7,385 nucleotides of DNA from an uncultured Clostridia bacterium (GTDB lineage Bacteria > Bacillota > Clostridia > TANB77 > CAG-508). Below, one piece after another: positions 4,460-7,385 of the stretch (position 1 is the stretch's first letter; the number at the start of each line of letters is the position of its first letter). The translations under genes and the position numbers were made by a program. The notes beneath the pieces are model-generated. The model did no database searches. It was not told the origin of the DNA and saw nothing but the letters and a program-made list of their open reading frames with translations. Location: positions 1 through 7,385 of the forward strand of contig CATJZH010000071.1 of the NCBI GenBank assembly GCA_949746285.1, written 5' to 3'.

Positions 4460-5705
4460 TATAATACCTTTGCTTCAATTTGGAATCTACATTATTATAG
4501 GAATAATGGTTATGTTAGTGCTTTTTTATATTTATTTAATGAAGCCAAAAGCAGAGAAAGTTGAAAGAAGAGAAAATGATGAGACTATAGAAGATTCCAA
4601 AGTAAAAGAAAAAAGAATTGACCAAAATTATGGGAGATTTGTTGGAAATTTAACAAGAGAGTCAATTTTTGAATTTATGGAATTTGAAGAAATAGTAGAT
4701 AATATGATTGTAAGAAAAAATGGTAGTCAATATATTATGATTTTACAATGCAATGGTGTTAACTATGATTTAATGTCTGAACAAGAAAAGATATCTGTTG
4801 AAGAGGGATTTGTTCAGTTCTTAAACACATTAAGATTTCCAATTCAATTATATATTCAAAGTAGAACTTTAAATTTAAGAGAAATTATTGAAGAATATAA
4901 AGCTAGAATAGATAATTTAACAATTGAAATAGATAAAATAGATGCTAAAATAGTTCAAGCTAAAACAATGGGAAATAAAGCTTTAAGAGAAAAATTAGAG
5001 TTTGAAAAGAGAAGAAAAATAAACATATTAGAATATGGTGTTAGTATTACAGATTATGTTGCAAAATTAAGTACACACAAAAATGAAATACAAGAAAGAA
5101 CATATGTTGTCGTTTCATATTATTCTGCTGAAATCGGTGGAGGACTTGAGAAATATTCTAAAGAAGAAATATACAATATGTGTTTTGCAGAATTATATAC
5201 AAGATGTCAAAATATAGCTAGTGCACTTGGAAATTCACAAATAGCATGTTCTATATTAGATTCAGAAGAATTAGCAGAGTTATTATATATTGCTTATAAT
5301 AGAGATGAAGCAGAATTATTACAATTATCAAAATCTTTGGATGCTCAATATGATTCTTTATATAGTACAGGAAAAGATGTAATTCAGAAAAAACAGGAAA
5401 AGTTAGATCAAGAAATAAATATTGCAGCAATAGATATGGCAACAAATAGCATATTAAAAGCAGATAGAAAAAAACAAATTGAAGAACTAGAATTTGCAAT
5501 AAATAAAGAAGAAAAAATAAAACAAAAAGCAAGTGAAATACTAGATACATATGAAAATCAATTAGACCCTAGAGTTTTTAAGTTAGCAAAAGAAGAAATA
5601 AAAAGTAGTGATAATAAAAAAGAAACTCCTAAAATCGAGGCACCTAAGAAACCTGTTACTACTACAAGAAAAAAAGTAGTAAAGAGAAGAAGAGCAGAGG
5701 ACTAA
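4449..5705 (+). CDS. Membrane-anchored TraC-like T4SS protein related to the VirB4 N-terminal region
   Basis: A 418-residue protein. One N-terminal membrane segment (about 11-31) is followed by a highly charged stretch (32-60) and a domain at about 69-216 with the pattern of TraC-like / VirB4 N-terminal regions: IVDNMIVRKNGSQYIMIL (82-99), FVQFLNTLRFPIQLYIQSR (111-129) and RTYVVVSYYS (207-216), followed by LLYIAYNRDEAEL (258-270). A long charged helical insert (about 130-190) and a second at about 320-375 look like coiled coils. The tail (390-418) is Lys/Arg-rich and ends KKVVKRRRAED. There is no Walker motif, so it is not an ATPase. The ATG at 4449 has AAAGGAGG at 4433-4440; an in-frame ATG at 4425 would place that site inside the gene. 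Encoded just before VirB4, it is likely a membrane platform or partner for that ATPase (inference). Confidence 0.75.
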   Translation: MGSSIIPLLQFGIYIIIGIMVMLVLFYIYLMKPKAEKVERRENDETIEDSKVKEKRIDQNYGRFVGNLTRESIFEFMEFEEIVDNMIVRKNGSQYIMILQCNGVNYDLMSEQEKISVEEGFVQFLNTLRFPIQLYIQSRTLNLREIIEEYKARIDNLTIEIDKIDAKIVQAKTMGNKALREKLEFEKRRKINILEYGVSITDYVAKLSTHKNEIQERTYVVVSYYSAEIGGGLEKYSKEEIYNMCFAELYTRCQNIASALGNSQIACSILDSEELAELLYIAYNRDEAELLQLSKSLDAQYDSLYSTGKDVIQKKQEKLDQEINIAAIDMATNSILKADRKKQIEELEFAINKEEKIKQKASEILDTYENQLDPRVFKLAKEEIKSSDNKKETPKIEAPKKPVTTTRKKVVKRRRAED

Positions 5706-5723
5706 AGAAGAAGGAGGAAAGAG

Positions 5724-7385
5724 ATGTTTAAAAGTAGAAAAGAAGATTATATAACTAATGAAATCGAAAGTATAAAAAAAGAAGAAGTTAGTGTATTTAA
5801 GAAAAATGAAAAAAATATTAAAAGTTTAATCGCTCCAGGTGGAATAGATGCAAGTTATACAAATCATATAGAAATATCTTCATCTAAAACAAGATATGCT
5901 AGAAGTATGCTAGTAGCTAATTTGCCTAGAATGTGTACATTTCCAGAATTTTTAAGAGGAATGTATACTTTTGGAGATATAAATGTATCTGTTTTTATAA
6001 ATCCAGTTAGTGAAGCTTCTTCACAAACAGATTTAAATAGAACAATAAATGAGCTAGAATCTGAAAGAATAGTTGCATTAGATAGAGGAGATATAAACAG
6101 AGAAAGAGTTATAGCTCAAAAGAGAATGGAAGCAGAAGAATTACGTGATTCTATTGCAGCAGGTTTTAATAAATTATTTGATTCATCTATTATAGCTACA
6201 ATATTTGCATACAGTATGGATGAATTAGAAAAATATACAGAATTATTATCAAGTGAAATGTCAAAAAATCTTATAGATATAAAACCAGCATGGGCTATGC
6301 AAGACGAAGCATTTAGAAGTAATATGCCATATGCTGATAATAAATTATCAAAATCACATACATTTGACAGAAGAGCAATGTCAACTGTTTTTCCATTTTT
6401 TACTTCAGAAGTTGGACATGAAAATGGTATACCTTTAGGATTTAATAAGCAAACAGGTTTACCAATATTATACGACAATTTTAGTTCAAAATTGACAAAT
6501 TATAATATGGTTATATTTGGAAAATCTGGTGCTGGTAAATCTGTTACAATAAAAACAATAACAGCAAGATCAGCAGTTTTAATGGGAATAGAAAGTTTAG
6601 CACTTGATGCTGAAGGTGAGTATGGAGTTGTTGCTGAAGCATTGGGCGGTGTAAATGTTACATTAAGTCCAAATTCAAAAACAGTTATAAACTTATTTGA
6701 TATAGAACCAGAAACAGTAAAAGACGAAATAACAGGAAAAGAAAGAACAGTTTTAAGCGTTGAAAATAAAGTAGAAGACGTAACAAACGGATTACTTACA
6801 ATGGCAAGAGGAAGTACAAGAAGTCAAGAGGTAAATGAGCTTACAAAACAAATTATTTCTGAAGCAGTAGCTGAAGAATATGCATCTTTAGGTATTACTA
6901 ATAATATAGAAAGCTTGTACACTAGAGATGAAAATGGTGGAAAAGTTAATATAGCAGATAATTATTTGGGAAGAACTAAAAAAGAAATGCCAACAATAGG
7001 TTCTTGGTTTAAAAGAATTCAAAGAAAGGCAGAAGAAAATGAAAACCCAGATTATCGTTTCCATTATAGTTATCTAGTAAAAGTTATGAAACAATATGTT
7101 AGAGAATATCAAGGACAAATGGCTTATTTTGATGGACAATCAACATTTGAATTATTAGACGGTGTTCCTTTTATAAATATAGATATTTCTCAATTAGAGG
7201 AAAGATTTGCAAGACCTTTAGCACAACAAATAATGCTTTCTTGGGTTTGGGAAAAATATGTTAAGAAAAATAGTGAAGATAAATCAAAGGCTGCTAAAAA
7301 AAGAGTTTTAGTTGATGAGGCATGGATGTTACTTCCATATCCAGAAGCTGTTGACTTTTTAAATACAATGGCAAGACGTGCCAGA
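5724..7385 (+). CDS. virB4: VirB4-family conjugation ATPase, 3' end outside window
   Basis: The first 554 residues of a VirB4-type ATPase; the frame is open at the right edge. Residues about 35-250 form the VirB4 N-terminal domain, including YARSMLVANLPRMCTFPEFL and the charged helical part around 100-150. The Walker A motif GKSGAGKS is at 266-273, with DAEGEY at 295-300 (commonly DPEGEY in this family) and the Walker B strand RVLVDEAWMLL with Asp531-Glu532. The C-terminal motifs that complete the nucleotide-binding site lie beyond the edge. VirB4 proteins are the hexameric inner-membrane motors that power pilus biogenesis and transfer in T4SSs. The ATG has AAGGAGG at 5711-5717 and starts 18 bases after the TraC-like gene, so it belongs to the machinery operon. 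No damage is seen in the visible part. Confidence 0.95.
   Translation, partial: MFKSRKEDYITNEIESIKKEEVSVFKKNEKNIKSLIAPGGIDASYTNHIEISSSKTRYARSMLVANLPRMCTFPEFLRGMYTFGDINVSVFINPVSEASSQTDLNRTINELESERIVALDRGDINRERVIAQKRMEAEELRDSIAAGFNKLFDSSIIATIFAYSMDELEKYTELLSSEMSKNLIDIKPAWAMQDEAFRSNMPYADNKLSKSHTFDRRAMSTVFPFFTSEVGHENGIPLGFNKQTGLPILYDNFSSKLTNYNMVIFGKSGAGKSVTIKTITARSAVLMGIESLALDAEGEYGVVAEALGGVNVTLSPNSKTVINLFDIEPETVKDEITGKERTVLSVENKVEDVTNGLLTMARGSTRSQEVNELTKQIISEAVAEEYASLGITNNIESLYTRDENGGKVNIADNYLGRTKKEMPTIGSWFKRIQRKAEENENPDYRFHYSYLVKVMKQYVREYQGQMAYFDGQSTFELLDGVPFINIDISQLEERFARPLAQQIMLSWVWEKYVKKNSEDKSKAAKKRVLVDEAWMLLPYPEAVDFLNTMARRAR

Noticed and set aside
2210..6478. Long antisense open frames within 2210-2425, 2652-2945, 4141-4434, 5251-5550 and 6116-6478
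   Set aside because: They lie wholly or almost wholly opposite well-supported genes, lack ribosome sites I can see, and have repetitive hydrophobic compositions expected from reading A+T-rich genes backwards.
1..7385. CRISPR arrays, tRNA/rRNA genes, insertion sequences, oriT or relaxase
   Set aside because: No regularly spaced repeats, no cloverleaf or rRNA-like sequence, no transposase frames, and no recognisable nick region or relaxase motif were seen on either strand.
1..7385. Mollicutes-type code (TGA as tryptophan)
   Set aside because: All tryptophans in the genes are TGG and no in-frame TGA occurs, although none of the complete genes ends in TGA; this fits an A+T-rich genome with the standard code.

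Overview
The window is strongly A+T-rich, with AGA/GGA/TTA-type codons, near-perfect AGGAGG ribosome sites and TTGAAA/TATAAT promoters. Every tryptophan is TGG and no gene has an in-frame TGA, so the standard bacterial code fits. This points to a low-GC Bacillota, most likely a Clostridia-type Gram-positive. The content is the front end of a type IV secretion system (T4SS) of the kind found in Gram-positive conjugative elements: small VirB2/TrbC-like pilins, a PrgI-family (VirB3-like) protein, a TraC-like protein and the VirB4 ATPase.

Layout. Positions 1-460 hold no convincing gene; about 61-300 is visibly richer in G+C (about 38% by hand count) and has a small tandem repeat and hairpins. A minus-strand start site may sit at the extreme left edge. 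A small XRE-type repressor (461-697, minus) is divergent from an unrecognised acidic 102-residue protein (861-1169, plus); the spacer has a promoter for the plus gene, a candidate promoter for the repressor and a long interrupted inverted repeat. A terminator (1177-1217) closes that unit.

From 1325 a near-consensus promoter, with a perfect 8+3+8 palindrome filling its spacer, drives five tandem genes (1390-3471). Each encodes a small secreted or membrane protein with a signal peptide, two hydrophobic segments and a conserved loop between them. They are paralogs of one another. A strong terminator (3494-3519) ends this pilin operon. A second near-consensus promoter (3561-3589) starts the machinery operon: a sixth, more divergent pilin (3635-4102), PrgI-family protein (4115-4459), membrane-anchored TraC-like protein (4449-5705) and VirB4 ATPase (5724 to beyond the right edge).

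How it may work together (inference). VirB4, PrgI and the TraC-like protein would form the inner-membrane engine that energises pilus assembly or substrate transfer, and the VirB2-like proteins would be the pilus or channel subunits. Five of the six pilins have their own promoter and terminator, so pilin supply can differ from machine supply, and the XRE protein is the obvious candidate regulator. No relaxase, coupling protein, integrase or oriT is visible, so whether this is an integrative conjugative element, a plasmid or a fixed secretion system cannot be decided here.
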